Under the pieces are notes generated by a model. The model had not been told where the DNA came from. It ran no database searches and saw only the letters and a list, made by a program, of their open reading frames with translations. Shown here piece after piece: positions 27,217 through 36,524 of a stretch of 57,540 nt of DNA. The position numbers and the translations under genes are program-made. Numbering within the stretch: position 1 is the first letter of the stretch; the number at the start of each line of letters is the position of its first letter. The DNA is from Limosilactobacillus gorillae (GTDB taxonomy: Bacteria; Bacillota; Bacilli; Lactobacillales; Lactobacillaceae): the NCBI RefSeq assembly GCF_001293735.1, contig NZ_BCAH01000033.1, positions 1 through 57,540 on the forward strand, in the 5' to 3' direction.

Positions 27217-28512
27217 GTGCAAACCATCAACATCATTGATGCGCCCAAGCACGTTAACGAACGCGTGCGTATTGGGGTATGGTTAACCGATAAGCGGTCC
27301 AGTGGGAAAATTGCTTTCCTGCAACTGCGTGACGGGACGGCCTTTTTTCAAGGGGTCTTGTTAAAGAACAAGGTTGACGAAGAAACCTTTGAAATGGCAC
27401 GCCACCTGCGTCAAGAAGCGAGCCTGTGGGTTACCGGGGAAATTCACGAAGACGCCCGTTCTAAGTTCGGTTACGAAATTCAAATCGAAAAATTAGAATT
27501 GATCGGCGACTCCGATGAATATCCAATCGGGAACAAGGAACACGGGATTGATTTCTTGTTGGATCACCGTCACCTCTGGTTGCGTTCCAGTAAGCCTCAG
27601 GCAATGATGCGAATTCGTGACCGGGTCATTCGTGCTAACTACGAATTCTTTGGCGAACGCGGCTTTACCAAAATTGACCCGCCAATCCTAACTGGAAATG
27701 CACCGGAAGGGACGACCGACCTCTTCCACACCGAATACTTCGAGCAAGACGCTTACCTATCTCAATCGGGTCAGCTTTACGAAGAGGCTGGGGCGATGGC
27801 GCTAAAACGGGTTTATTCCTTTGGACCGGTCTTCCGGGCTGAAAAGTCCAAGACCCGCCGTCACCTAATCGAATTCTGGATGATTGAACCAGAAATGGCC
27901 TTTATGCACCAAGAAGAGAGCTTGGAACTGCAAGAAGAGTACGTCGCTTACCTAATTCAAAAGGTGATTGATGACTGCAGCCGGGAATTAGAAGTCCTTG
28001 GTCGTGATCCAGAAACCTTAAAGCCATTTACTCAGCTACCGTATCCGCGGATCAGTTATGATGAAGCCATCGAAATGTTGCAACAGGCTGGAATGGACAT
28101 CAAGTGGGGGGAAGATTTTGGTTCACCGGAAGAAACCTATTTAGCAGACCAATTCTCCAAGCCGGTCTTCGTACTTAACTACCCGAAGAGTATTAAGCCG
28201 TTTTACATGAAGAGTCACCCAACCCGCGATGATGTTTACGTTTGTGCTGACCTCTTGGCCCCAGAAGGGTACGGTGAAATCATCGGTGGTTCTGAACGTG
28301 AAACAGATTATGAAACTTTACGGAAAGCCATTATTGATGCTGGTTTAGATGAAAAGGATTACCAATGGTACCTTGACCTACGTAAGTACGGCTCTGTGCC
28401 ACACTCTGGCTATGGGCTGGGCCTGGAACGCTTCTTGACGTGGATTACCTTAGAAGACCACGTTCGGGAGACAATTCCGTTCCCTCGTCTGTTAAACCGT
28501 CTTTACCCGTAA
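27217..28512 (+). CDS. asnS: Asparaginyl-tRNA synthetase
   Basis: This enzyme charges tRNA-Asn with asparagine in the cytosol. I start at GTG 27217, seven bases behind TTGGAGGG, giving 431 aa; a start 15 bases upstream would swallow the ribosome site. The N-terminal OB-fold anticodon domain ([20 protein letters not shown]) is followed by the class II core: motif 2 [19 protein letters not shown] near 214 and motif 3 [15 protein letters not shown] near 401. The length is normal. It follows the ypmB-like gene by 28 bases. A strong terminator stands 75 bases downstream, separating it from dnaD. Confidence 0.96.
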   Translation: MQTINIIDAPKHVNERVRIGVWLTDKRSSGKIAFLQLRDGTAFFQGVLLKNKVDEETFEMARHLRQEASLWVTGEIHEDARSKFGYEIQIEKLELIGDSDEYPIGNKEHGIDFLLDHRHLWLRSSKPQAMMRIRDRVIRANYEFFGERGFTKIDPPILTGNAPEGTTDLFHTEYFEQDAYLSQSGQLYEEAGAMALKRVYSFGPVFRAEKSKTRRHLIEFWMIEPEMAFMHQEESLELQEEYVAYLIQKVIDDCSRELEVLGRDPETLKPFTQLPYPRISYDEAIEMLQQAGMDIKWGEDFGSPEETYLADQFSKPVFVLNYPKSIKPFYMKSHPTRDDVYVCADLLAPEGYGEIIGGSERETDYETLRKAIIDAGLDEKDYQWYLDLRKYGSVPHSGYGLGLERFLTWITLEDHVRETIPFPRLLNRLYP

Positions 28513-28583
28513 TCAATTAGTCACTGAATGTGAAAAAGTGGATGGCGAAACGTTAATTTTGTTTTCGCACCTTTAAAAATAAC

Positions 28584-28624
28584 AGGAGCCCAGTGGTTTG
28601 ATTTTCGAACCACTGGGCTCTGTT
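28584..28624 (+). terminator. Terminator after asnS
   Basis: A GAGCCCAGTGGTT / AACCACTGGGCTC stem with a short TTTGATTTTCG loop, then TGTTGG. The T-tract is weak, but the stem is long and near-identical in sequence to those at 16890 and 19274. Confidence 0.75.
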
Positions 28625-28662
28625 GGTATATTACAATTTAGAAACAGGGAGGAGAGAAGAGG

Positions 28663-29394
28663 ATGGCGAAAAATCAATTCTTAGCAACCTTGTTAGAGGC
28701 GGGAACCACCAGTGTTTCCAACCTTTTATTACATCACTACCATGATATTGATATGACCACGGGGGAATTGATGGTCTATTTAGAGCTTAAATCGTACATT
28801 GACCGGGGGAATCCTAATCCGGACTTGGAGAAGATTGCTAACCACCTGGGAACGAGTGCTCAGCAGGTTTTTGATATGGTCCACCAGATGATCCAAAAGA
28901 ACCTGGTCGAGCAACGCCTACGCCGTCAAGAAGACGGCAAGGAGGATGCCTACTATGATTTCACCCCCCTTTATGATCATTTAGCTCGGGCACTAAACCA
29001 CGAGCGGGTGGTCAACGAGCAAAAGGCAGCCGAACAAAGTCGAGCTGATCTTTTTAAGCAGATCCAAGTCGAATTTGGGCGGACGATTTCACCGATGGAG
29101 ATGCAGACGGTTAACCAGTGGATTGACCAGGACCACTATAACTTGGAGATGATCCAGCTGGCCCTAAGAGAGGCTGTTTTAGCTGGTAAGTATAATTTCA
29201 AGTACATTGAGGGAATCTTACGGCGCTGGCGCCAGAGTCATCTGACGACGCCGAAACAGGTAATGGCTGATAAGCGCCAGTATGAGCTGGCGCGGGAACA
29301 AGAAGGGAAGGGGCGCCCCGGTTCAAACAGTGATAAATCCCTGGTTTTAAAGGCCTCCTTAAGAAAACTCCACCCCGATTCAAAGGATGATTAA
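28663..29394 (+). CDS. dnaD: DnaD-family replication initiation protein
   Basis: DnaD proteins help load the replicative helicase at origins and at restart sites. The 243-aa product has an N-terminal winged-helix region (DLEKIANHLGTSAQQVFDMV near residue 50) and the C-terminal DnaB_2 domain with the conserved YNFKYIEGILRRW near 184. The last 50 residues are basic and disordered. ATG 28663 follows GGGAGGAG. In most relatives nth (endonuclease III) follows immediately; it does not here, and a secreted protein gene comes next. Confidence 0.92.
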   Translation: MAKNQFLATLLEAGTTSVSNLLLHHYHDIDMTTGELMVYLELKSYIDRGNPNPDLEKIANHLGTSAQQVFDMVHQMIQKNLVEQRLRRQEDGKEDAYYDFTPLYDHLARALNHERVVNEQKAAEQSRADLFKQIQVEFGRTISPMEMQTVNQWIDQDHYNLEMIQLALREAVLAGKYNFKYIEGILRRWRQSHLTTPKQVMADKRQYELAREQEGKGRPGSNSDKSLVLKASLRKLHPDSKDD

Positions 29395-29485
29395 TCCCTA
29401 AATAAGGATTAAGTTCACCTAAACACCGATTAACGATCCCTAAATGTTGTATAATGATGATACTCTAATAACCGGAGGAATCACG

Positions 29486-30499
29486 ATGAAAAAAAGAACC
29501 CTAATAACAACGCTAATGGTGGCTGCAGCTCTTTCCGGCGGGACCTTAGTGCCAGTTGTGCGGGCTCACGCCGATACGGTGACCCAAACAACTTCATCGT
29601 CTTCGTCGAGACAAACTTCGACCACCCATACGATTTCTAAGTCTTACGTTGTGTACGGGTCCGGGGCACCGGAGAGCGTCTACTCAAACCTGAATTCAAC
29701 GATGGGTGTGGATTCGTCATTTACCAAGTTAACGGCCACGGCTAGCGACTATGAAAAGTATATCGGTAACGGGACGACTACTAACGCCGCTATGATCTCT
29801 TCAGTGGCGATCGCTCCGTCTGATCCTGGGTCCGGGGTACGTGTTAACATTAAGAAGTACGACGGTGAATCTAATATTACCGAGGTTACAGCCCAGCAGT
29901 ATGCGATGGTAGCCCAAATGGCTGGGGTGACGGACGTCACGATTGTCGTAACCGCCAACCGGGCCGTATCCGGAGAATCGGCGTTGACGGGGGTTTATAA
30001 GGCTCTGGCCGCCGATGGTCAGCAATTGGATAGTCAAAACACCAGTGCTGCTAACCAAGTCCTGGATGCCACTCAAGGAGCAATTAACGAAAACTCTGGG
30101 GATTCCTCGTACCCTGGCAAGCTAATGGCGGCCGTCGGTAACGTCTCTAAGCAGGTTGCTAAGGACAAACAAAATGGGCAAACCGATAACTTTGCTGACA
30201 TTCAGGCCCTTTTGACTAAGGCGTTGCAAAAACAGGGGATTGAGTCAAAGACCAGCTCAAGCTCTCAAACAACAATCGTTAACGCCCTAATCACCTTTAG
30301 AGATTCACCGATCTCTAACTCCAAGACCTACGTTAATAACGTGACTAATACGATTAATAATGTTAAGAACTCAACCGGGGATCTGATGAATAAGGCTAAA
30401 AATTGGGCTAACTCCGAGGCCGCTAAAACAGCCGTTAAGGACGCTCAGAATTGGTTCCAAAAGCTGATCGCCTGGATTCAAAATCTGTTTAACAATTAG
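29486..30499 (+). CDS. Secreted DUF1002 protein (YpuA-like)
   Basis: The start is ATG 29486 behind CCGGAGGA, giving 337 aa. The first 30 residues are a signal peptide (MKKRTLITTLMVAAALSGG, cleavage near AHA-DT). A Ser/Thr-rich linker follows, then the DUF1002 domain (VYGSGAPESVYSNLNSTMG, SSVAIAPSDPGSGVRVNIK, TIVVTANRAVSGESALTGVY). The C-terminal part is a helical, Asn-rich repeat-like region ending WFQKLIAWIQNLFNN. The role is unknown; it should be exported. A TATAAT at 29450-29455 suits its own promoter. A hairpin terminator follows directly. Confidence 0.85.
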   Translation: MKKRTLITTLMVAAALSGGTLVPVVRAHADTVTQTTSSSSSRQTSTTHTISKSYVVYGSGAPESVYSNLNSTMGVDSSFTKLTATASDYEKYIGNGTTTNAAMISSVAIAPSDPGSGVRVNIKKYDGESNITEVTAQQYAMVAQMAGVTDVTIVVTANRAVSGESALTGVYKALAADGQQLDSQNTSAANQVLDATQGAINENSGDSSYPGKLMAAVGNVSKQVAKDKQNGQTDNFADIQALLTKALQKQGIESKTSSSSQTTIVNALITFRDSPISNSKTYVNNVTNTINNVKNSTGDLMNKAKNWANSEAAKTAVKDAQNWFQKLIAWIQNLFNN

Positions 30500-30501
30500 T
30501 A

Positions 30502-30544
30502 AAAAAAGAGGGTGTAACACAAATCGTTACACTCTCTTTTTTAT
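30502..30544 (+). terminator. Terminator after the DUF1002 gene
   Basis: An AAAAAGAGGGTGTAAC / GTTACACTCTCTTTTT stem with an ACAAATC loop. It is symmetric, so it can also end the convergent aldo/keto reductase transcript. Confidence 0.9.
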
Positions 30545-30571
30545 TTAGCGCATATTATGGCACGAAGATAG

Positions 30572-31585
30572 CTATTCTTTTTGCCAGTCAACGTTAGCTT
30601 GTTGGGCTAAGATACCATCGATAACTGCTAGTTCTTCCTTAGTGAAGGCCGGGGCGTTAAGAGCCTTGACATTGGTAATTAGTTGTTCGGGCCGTGATGC
30701 TCCGGCAATCACGGAGGCGACTAGATCACTTCGTAGATCCCAGGAAAGCGCCATTTCGGCCAGCGTTTGACCTCGATCGGCGGCAATGGCGGAAAGCTTT
30801 TTAACTGTGGTTAGTGTCTGTTCAACCTGGCTGGGATGCAGGAAGGGGCTGGTCGAATTAGCCGCCCGTGAGTTGTCAGGAATACCGTTTAGATATTTAT
30901 TGGTCAAGAGACCTTGGCACAAAGGTGAAAAGGCGACCATGCCCTTACCGCTTTTTTTGAGGACGGGGAAGAGGTCTTCTTCGACCTGACGATTAAAGAG
31001 ATTATAGCGATTCTGGCAGACGATATAAGGGGTCTTTAGGGCATCAAAGATCTTGGTGATCGCATCAGTTTGTTCACCTGAATAGTTAGAAATCCCGATA
31101 TACAAGGCCTTACCCTGGTGAACTAATTGATCGAGAGCCAGAGCAGTCTCTTCAAACGGGGTTACTGGGTCCAGACGATGGGAATAGAAAATGTCAACGT
31201 AGTCAAGACCCAGCCGCCGTAGACTTTGATCAGCGCTTGCGATAATGCTTTTTTTGGAGTTCCACTCCCCATAGGGGCCGTCCCACATGTGGTAGCCGGC
31301 CTTAGTGGCAATCACTAGTTCATCACGATGGGGCCTTAAATCAGTCTGAAGCATCCGGCCGAGGTTTTCTTCGGCACTACCAGGGACCGGTCCATAATTG
31401 TTGGCCAGGTCAAAATAGGTAATCCCAAGGTCCAGGGCAGTTTTGACGATTGCCCTTTGTTGGTCAAAAGGGTCTACTGAGCCAAAGTTGTGCCAAAAAC
31501 CTAGCCCAATTGCCGATAGCTTGAGGCCACTCTTACCCACCCGACGGTAAGTCATGTTTTGGTAGCGTTCAGGTTTTAGTTGCAT
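30572..31585 (-). CDS. Aldo/keto reductase, YghZ-like
   Basis: This NADPH-dependent oxidoreductase uses a TIM barrel. I start at ATG 31585, seven bases behind TCGGAGGA, giving 337 aa. The catalytic tetrad is visible: Asp/Tyr in TYFDLANNYG near 58, Lys in VIATKAGYHMWDG near 92 and His in IFYSHRLDP near 130. The YHMWDGPYGEW segment is typical of the YghZ/GAP-reductase branch, members of which reduce L-glyceraldehyde 3-phosphate and methylglyoxal. The physiological substrate is not provable. It is a single gene between terminators. Confidence 0.9.
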   Translation of the reverse strand: MQLKPERYQNMTYRRVGKSGLKLSAIGLGFWHNFGSVDPFDQQRAIVKTALDLGITYFDLANNYGPVPGSAEENLGRMLQTDLRPHRDELVIATKAGYHMWDGPYGEWNSKKSIIASADQSLRRLGLDYVDIFYSHRLDPVTPFEETALALDQLVHQGKALYIGISNYSGEQTDAITKIFDALKTPYIVCQNRYNLFNRQVEEDLFPVLKKSGKGMVAFSPLCQGLLTNKYLNGIPDNSRAANSTSPFLHPSQVEQTLTTVKKLSAIAADRGQTLAEMALSWDLRSDLVASVIAGASRPEQLITNVKALNAPAFTKEELAVIDGILAQQANVDWQKE

Positions 31586-31698
31586 AATAATTCCTCCGAA
31601 AACGGTTTCTTCCATAATAGTCTTAAAATGGGGCCTTGCCAACTAAAGAAATGACGTTATCCGGTTAACCGCGTTAAGATCAGGGTTCATGGCTAAAA

Positions 31699-31746
31699 AA
31701 ATGGAGCTAGATAAAATCCGAAGATTTTATCTAACTCCATTTATTA
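31699..31746 (-). terminator. Terminator of the ponA-recU transcript
   Basis: An ATGGAG-TAGATAAAATC / GATTTTATCTA-CTCCAT stem (CGAA loop), nearly perfect, with A and T runs on both sides. It follows the ponA stop at 31776 in the minus direction and lies upstream of the reductase gene. Confidence 0.85.
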
Positions 31747-31775
31747 ATTGAGGTTTATACCATCAGCTTTTTTAG

Positions 31776-34052
31776 TTACTGAGTCGGTGTTGGGGTTGTC
31801 CCACCACCTGCTGTTGGGTTAGATGAGCTAGAACTAGCTGATGTTGATGAGCTGGAACTAGCTGGCATTGATGAGCTACTGCTTGAAATGCTGGATGAGC
31901 TCGAGTTGGAGCTGGAGCTCTCAGAAGAACTAGAGTTTTCACTAGCATTGGACGAGCTGGAACTAGACAAGCTGGAGCTCTCACTGGAGCTAGAGTCCGA
32001 ACTAGAAGAAGAGATTGATGATGAGGTCACTGAAAGGGCCCACTTGGAATCCTTAATGACCAGCTGGCGGACACCGTCAACTTGAACGGCTTCAACCGTG
32101 CTTGGCATCGACCAGTTGCTAGCGTGATTTTCGGCGTCTAAGTACTGCATCACATCTCGATATAGGTACTGGGCTGCCTTAACGTAACTAGATGAAATCG
32201 AGGTCTTAGCATTATCAAACCCGGTCCAGACGGCGATCGAGTAGTTCTTGGTATATCCAGCCATCCAGGAGTCCATTACCCCGGAATTGGAGTTGGATGT
32301 TGTTCCGGTAGCTGCTGAATAGGCTGAGGTGGTCCCAGTCTTACCAGCCTGGTTAACCCCAGAAAGCTTGGCGGCCGTTCCAGATCCGTTGGAAGAGTTG
32401 ATGACCCCCTTTAGCATATCGGTAATCATATATGCCGTAGCTTTGCTCATCGCCCGCTTACCACTCTTGTCGTAGTTGGTTGTCTTACCATCCTGCGTGG
32501 TGATTGAGGTGATGTAGTAAGGCTTGTAGTAGGTCCCGCCGTTGGCAAAGGCCGCGTAGGAAGCAGCAATTTGTAGTGGGGAAACGTAGAGGCCAATCCC
32601 GTTATTAAGGGTGTAGGCTTTCTTCTGTGAGATACCCAAGCCCTTTAAGAACTTAGTAGCTCGTGAGATTCCAACCGCTTGCAAAGCCCGGACGGCAGGT
32701 ACGTTTCGTGATTCGACGAGAGCGGTCCGCATTGTCATCGTTCCCTTGTACTGGTTATCAAAGTCATGCAGTTGGGTGTTGGTACCCGGGAAAGTAAACT
32801 TGGTGTCGGATAGGGCGTAGTAAGTTGGCCACTGCAGGTATTGAATGGCCGGACCATAATCCATGATCGGTTTGGCTGTTGACCCGGAGGAACGATTGGT
32901 TTGAACGGCACGATTTAAGCCGTAGACCACGTTACCGGTTTTGCGGCCTCCGAGCATGGCGACCACTTGCCCATTGTGTGGATCGACAACGGCGACCCCG
33001 GTTTGCATATTATCGTTTTGGAAGGATACCGTATCGTTAGCAGCGTCGTAAAGCTCTTGTTGAGCTCCGAGATTAAGGGAGGTGTGGACCTGCAGACCAT
33101 CGGTATTCGGGTTATATCCCTTTTCCTCTAGCTGGGTCAGGACCTCCTTAACGTAAGAATCAATGACCTTTTCGTTGACGTTGGAGTCATTGGAGCTGGT
33201 GTTTCCATGGGTGGGGTCAAGGCCATCGGTGACGCTAACCTTCATGGCAGCGTTGGCCTGGGCTTGGGTAATGTATTTAGCCCGAACCATGGCGTTTAAG
33301 ACTTCGTTGCGTCGCTGGGTTGCTGGCTTGGTGTTGGTGTTGGCCGGGTTGTAGTAAGTTGGTGACTGTGGGATCCCGGCCAGCAGAGCAAGCTGGGAAA
33401 GGTTCAACTGATTAAGGTTTTTACCATAGTAATATTGGGCAGCCGTCTTCATCCCGTAGACCCCGTTACCCATGTAGACTTTGTTGATATAAAAGTCGAG
33501 AATCTGGTCCTTAGTGAAATGGCGTTCCACGTTGATAGCCAGCCAGGCTTCTTGGGCCTTGCGTTTGAAGGTTTGGTCTGAGGCAGCCGTTGAAAAGACT
33601 GACAGTTTAACTAATTGCTGGGTAATCGTTGATCCCCCTTGCATCCCATTGGAACGATGCAAGACGTTGTTGATCGCCGCTTCAATAATCCGGACTGGGT
33701 CAACCCCGTGTTCCTTGTAAAAGCGGCGGTCTTCAATCGAAACAACCCCCTGCTTTAATAGGGTTGGAATCTCAGAGTTAGAGGCATATTCCCGTTTCTG
33801 GGCCCCTAGTCGTGAGATAACCTTGTTATTAGCGTCGTAAATCGTAGTGGTTGTTTGACTCTTAAGGTCGTTTTCGGTGATTGTCGGGGCGCTGGAGGCA
33901 TAGTAGAAAAACAGGGCTGCCAGTGCGACGAAGGCAAGGACGAAGAGACTGAGGGCCCATAAAAGTACTCGTTTAAAAATGGTTCCTCGTCCCCGACCAC
34001 CGCGGCCCTTATTGGGGCGTTGGCTTCGCCGAGAAACTTCTTCATTATTCAT
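31776..34052 (-). CDS. ponA: Penicillin-binding protein 1A, bifunctional
   Basis: This class A cell-wall synthase polymerises and crosslinks peptidoglycan outside the membrane. Of its 758 aa, residues 1-25 are basic and about 26-50 form the membrane anchor (VLLWALSLFVLAFVALAALF). The glycosyltransferase domain carries EDRRFYKEHGVDP (catalytic Glu) and GGSTITQQLVKLS. The transpeptidase domain has SSGSTAKPIMDYGPA (SxxK), ESRNVPAVRAL (SxN) and KTGTTSAYS. The last 75 residues are an almost pure Ser tail ending in Pro/Thr, unusually long. It overlaps recU upstream by eight bases, the standard arrangement. Confidence 0.95.
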   Translation of the reverse strand: MNNEEVSRRSQRPNKGRGGRGRGTIFKRVLLWALSLFVLAFVALAALFFYYASSAPTITENDLKSQTTTTIYDANNKVISRLGAQKREYASNSEIPTLLKQGVVSIEDRRFYKEHGVDPVRIIEAAINNVLHRSNGMQGGSTITQQLVKLSVFSTAASDQTFKRKAQEAWLAINVERHFTKDQILDFYINKVYMGNGVYGMKTAAQYYYGKNLNQLNLSQLALLAGIPQSPTYYNPANTNTKPATQRRNEVLNAMVRAKYITQAQANAAMKVSVTDGLDPTHGNTSSNDSNVNEKVIDSYVKEVLTQLEEKGYNPNTDGLQVHTSLNLGAQQELYDAANDTVSFQNDNMQTGVAVVDPHNGQVVAMLGGRKTGNVVYGLNRAVQTNRSSGSTAKPIMDYGPAIQYLQWPTYYALSDTKFTFPGTNTQLHDFDNQYKGTMTMRTALVESRNVPAVRALQAVGISRATKFLKGLGISQKKAYTLNNGIGLYVSPLQIAASYAAFANGGTYYKPYYITSITTQDGKTTNYDKSGKRAMSKATAYMITDMLKGVINSSNGSGTAAKLSGVNQAGKTGTTSAYSAATGTTSNSNSGVMDSWMAGYTKNYSIAVWTGFDNAKTSISSSYVKAAQYLYRDVMQYLDAENHASNWSMPSTVEAVQVDGVRQLVIKDSKWALSVTSSSISSSSSDSSSSESSSLSSSSSSNASENSSSSESSSSNSSSSSISSSSSSMPASSSSSTSASSSSSNPTAGGGTTPTPTQ

Positions 34053-34680
34053 GATCTGCTCCTTTAGCTTGGTTTGCGGCGATCAGCTGGTCAACGGCTG
34101 ATAGATAGTTCAGCCGGGGAACCAACCCATTCTTAACCGCGTAACCGCGCTTTTTAATCGTGGTTAAGGGAATTGACTTGCGTCCGCCCTGTGCCTGATG
34201 GTCCCAAAATTCAATTAGGTCCGAGGCTGGGAGGAGGTAGGTTAGGTCAAGGGTGGTAAAGCGAATGAAGGCAAAACAGATCCCCCCCTGGGCAAGGCAG
34301 CGTCGAAAGTGATCCACTTGGTGCTGGTGGAAATTTTTAAGAGGAAAGGATAACTTACCTCGGGTTTCCTTGGCGTCGAAATCGATGTAAAAGCCACGAT
34401 AGACGCCGTTATAATCGGTTGTTGAAGGGCGCTTAAAGTAGGCCTCCTTAACCACGGCAGCACTCCGTTTGGGGTAGTCAACTTTGACCAGCTGAATCGG
34501 AGTAGGCTTCTTGTAGATTACCGCCTGCTTAGTCGCTAAGTAGTAGCGGTTGGCTTCGTTGATCTCTTTTTCAAGTGACATTCCCCGCTTGGCAAAGCTG
34601 GATGAGTGGGGCGCGGTGATTGGCTGCCCAACCCGGCCGGCCTGTGGTGGCTCCTGTCCGTTAGGGTATCTGATCATCAT
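34045..34680 (-). CDS. recU: Holliday junction resolvase RecU
   Basis: This endonuclease resolves four-way DNA junctions in repair and segregation. The 211-aa product has the N-terminal MIRYPNG, the nuclease core TTDYNGVYRGFYIDFDAKET (D-x-K) and the following FPLKNFHQHQVDHFRRC, all characteristic of RecU. Two adjacent ATG codons (34680 and 34677) follow GGAGG, and either may be used. The gene precedes and overlaps ponA, and ypsA is divergent on the other side, which is the conserved recU-ypsA-gpsB neighbourhood of Firmicutes. Confidence 0.93.
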   Translation of the reverse strand: MMIRYPNGQEPPQAGRVGQPITAPHSSSFAKRGMSLEKEINEANRYYLATKQAVIYKKPTPIQLVKVDYPKRSAAVVKEAYFKRPSTTDYNGVYRGFYIDFDAKETRGKLSFPLKNFHQHQVDHFRRCLAQGGICFAFIRFTTLDLTYLLPASDLIEFWDHQAQGGRKSIPLTTIKKRGYAVKNGLVPRLNYLSAVDQLIAANQAKGADHE

Positions 34681-34770
34681 CTTCGTTTACCTCCTTAACT
34701 ACACGTGTTACATTATACCAGAGAAAGCAATCTGACGTTCTTTCACGTTTTAAGAATGGAGAGATTTTTT

Positions 34771-35367
34771 ATGCAACGAATTTGGGTAAGCGGATACCGG
34801 GCCTATGAATTGGCCGTCTTTGACCCTAATGACCCGAAAAAAAAGGTTATTCAATGGGTCTTAAGAAATTGGTTAATCCAGTGGCTTAACCAAACCGAGG
34901 AGGAATGTTGGTTGATTAGTGGGCCACAACTGGGTGTTGAGCAATGGGCACTAGAGGTTGGCCTAGATTTAAAGGAGAATTATCCCCACTTAAAGGTCGC
35001 AATGATGTTACCCTTTGCCGATTTTGCTGGGCACTGGAACGAAACTAACCAGGCTCGGTTGGCAACCTTAAAAGCAGCCGTCGACTTTAGCGCTGAAGTT
35101 TCACCACGACCCTATCAATCACCTAACCAGTTGCGAATGTATCAGCGCGTTATGTTTGAACATACTGACCGCCTACTGTTGGTTTATGATACGGACCAGG
35201 AAAATAATCCCAACCAAAAGAGTAAACCCTACTGGCTCTACAGAGCGGCTAAGCAATACCAGGAGGATTTTAAAGACTACCGGGTGGACTTTATTGATAT
35301 GGATGCTTTACAGGAGGCTGCAGAGGAGTGGAGTCGTATCCAAGGGGAACAAAATTACGAAGAATAA
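34771..35367 (+). CDS. ypsA: YpsA-family SLOG-domain protein (DUF1273)
   Basis: The start is ATG 34771 behind GGAGAG, giving 198 aa; an in-frame ATG at 34705 has no site. The protein is a DUF1273/YpsA member of the SLOG superfamily, with IWVSGYRAYELAVF at the N-terminus, ISGPQLGVEQWALEVGL (nucleotide-binding glycine region) near 54 and LLVYDTDQENNPNQKSKPYW near 148. In Bacillus and Staphylococcus YpsA affects cell division and works near GpsB. Its ligand is not known. gpsB follows after 108 bases. Confidence 0.88.
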   Translation: MQRIWVSGYRAYELAVFDPNDPKKKVIQWVLRNWLIQWLNQTEEECWLISGPQLGVEQWALEVGLDLKENYPHLKVAMMLPFADFAGHWNETNQARLATLKAAVDFSAEVSPRPYQSPNQLRMYQRVMFEHTDRLLLVYDTDQENNPNQKSKPYWLYRAAKQYQEDFKDYRVDFIDMDALQEAAEEWSRIQGEQNYEE

Positions 35368-35400
35368 TCTTTAAGAAAGCGGTAAGGGTAAAATTTCCCC

Positions 35401-35428
35401 TTGAGTTTTAGACAACTTTTGGTAAAAT
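35401..35428 (+). promoter_or_regulatory. Probable gpsB promoter
   Basis: TTGAGT (35401-35406) and TAAAAT (35423-35428) are 16 bases apart and lie about 50 bases before the gpsB start. Confidence 0.45.
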
Positions 35429-35475
35429 AATAAAGGTATTGACCAGTCATAACTTAGTGAGATGAGGTGTTGAGA

Positions 35476-35835
35476 TTGGATAACATTAAATTTACTCCCC
35501 AAGATATTCTGCATAAGCAGTTTAAGGAGAAGAGTATCGGGAAGGGTTACGATGTCGATGACGTTGATTCCTTCCTAGACGATGTTATTAAGGATTACGA
35601 TACCTTCAATAAAGAAGTTAATCGCCTTAAAGATGAGAACGATCGTTTGAAGTCTAAGGTTGATGAATTAAACCGCCAAATGGAGGTTGGTTCATCAATC
35701 AGCTCCCGTTCGGCAGCCAGCCAACCGGTCTCATCTGCCACTAACATGGACGTTCTAAAGCGTTTGTCTAATTTGGAGCGGCGAGTTTTTGGTTCTCAGC
35801 TCGGTAACGATGAGAACGATTCTCACTTATTGTAA
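35476..35835 (+). CDS. gpsB: Cell division regulator GpsB
   Basis: GpsB is a DivIVA-like coiled-coil protein that guides penicillin-binding proteins during division. I choose TTG 35476, eight bases behind GATGAGG, giving 119 aa (MDNIKFTPQDILHKQFKEK). The lipid-binding/PBP-docking N-terminal domain includes GKGYDVDDVDSFLDDVIKDY. A coiled coil follows (VNRLKDENDRLKSKVDEL), then a Ser-rich linker and the trimerising end DVLKRLSNLERRVFG. It sits just upstream of the RNase P RNA gene, as in related species. Confidence 0.95.
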   Translation: MDNIKFTPQDILHKQFKEKSIGKGYDVDDVDSFLDDVIKDYDTFNKEVNRLKDENDRLKSKVDELNRQMEVGSSISSRSAASQPVSSATNMDVLKRLSNLERRVFGSQLGNDENDSHLL

Positions 35836-35849
35836 TTGACCAATTGATT

Positions 35850-36245
35850 TCGATGCAGGCTTTGGGTAATTGAGCACGGCAACTGTCGTGTTAGGAAGGT
35901 CCATGCTCGCACGGGCTGTGATGCCCGTAGTGTTTGTGCTCGCTGAAAAAATAAGGCGGGGCACCGGTATATCCGGTGACGGCGGAAAAACGGGCTACGG
36001 TTTTAACTATGCCCTAGTATTCCTGAAAAGTGCCACAGTGACGAAGCATTAAGGGAAACCTTAATGGTGGAACGCGGTAAACCCCTCAAGCGGTAAACCC
36101 AAACTACGGTAGGGGAGCTTTGGATAGCGAACTGAAGCGATTCCAGGGGAGCGTATTTATACGCTGAGATAGATGATTACCACGGTTCGGTCTTGCCTGA
36201 TGACCGGACTTTGACAAAACATGGCCTACAGAAGTCTGCATCCAG
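35850..36245 (+). ncRNA. rnpB: RNase P RNA, type B
   Basis: This is the catalytic RNA that trims tRNA 5' ends. Its closing stem P1 is formed by GATGCAGGCTT (from 35852) and AAGTCTGCATC (to 36242). Conserved cores are visible: GGTAATTGAGC ... GTTAGGAAGGTCCATGCTCGC near 35866-35930, GGTAAACCCCTCAAGCGG near 36077 and GGTAAACCCAAACT just after. The TAGATGATTACCAC and TGACAAAACATGGCCTACAG regions complete the 3' part. The layout is the Bacillus-type (B) fold, and the position between gpsB and rlmL is conserved, although here two genes intervene before rlmL. Exact ends are approximate. Confidence 0.95.
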
Positions 36246-36272
36246 GCACCCGGGATTTATCCCGGGTTTTTT
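36246..36272 (+). terminator. Terminator of rnpB
   Basis: An ACCCGGGAT / ATCCCGGGT stem followed by seven T, starting within a few bases of the RNase P RNA 3' end. Confidence 0.9.
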
Positions 36273-36524
36273 TGTACATAGGTAAGGAAACACATTTTTT
36301 AATGACGTAATGAATTACCCCTTTTGGTGTATCAAGGCCTAAAGGGTAGAATTAGCCTTCGTGAGTGAATCGATACCTGGGTTTTCAGTAAAGAATTCCG
36401 TGAGACGACTTGTGAAATAATGAGAAAATAATTATTTTTCGGTGAAGAATCAATGCCGAACTCTTCCTTGTCAAGCAGTGGCCTGGGTGCTTACAATAAA
36501 GTTATCGAATTGACGGGGGACATT

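Noticed and set aside
35870-36052. Frame of 60 codons over 35870-36052
   Set aside because: It is inside the RNase P RNA gene, whose conserved structure explains the sequence.
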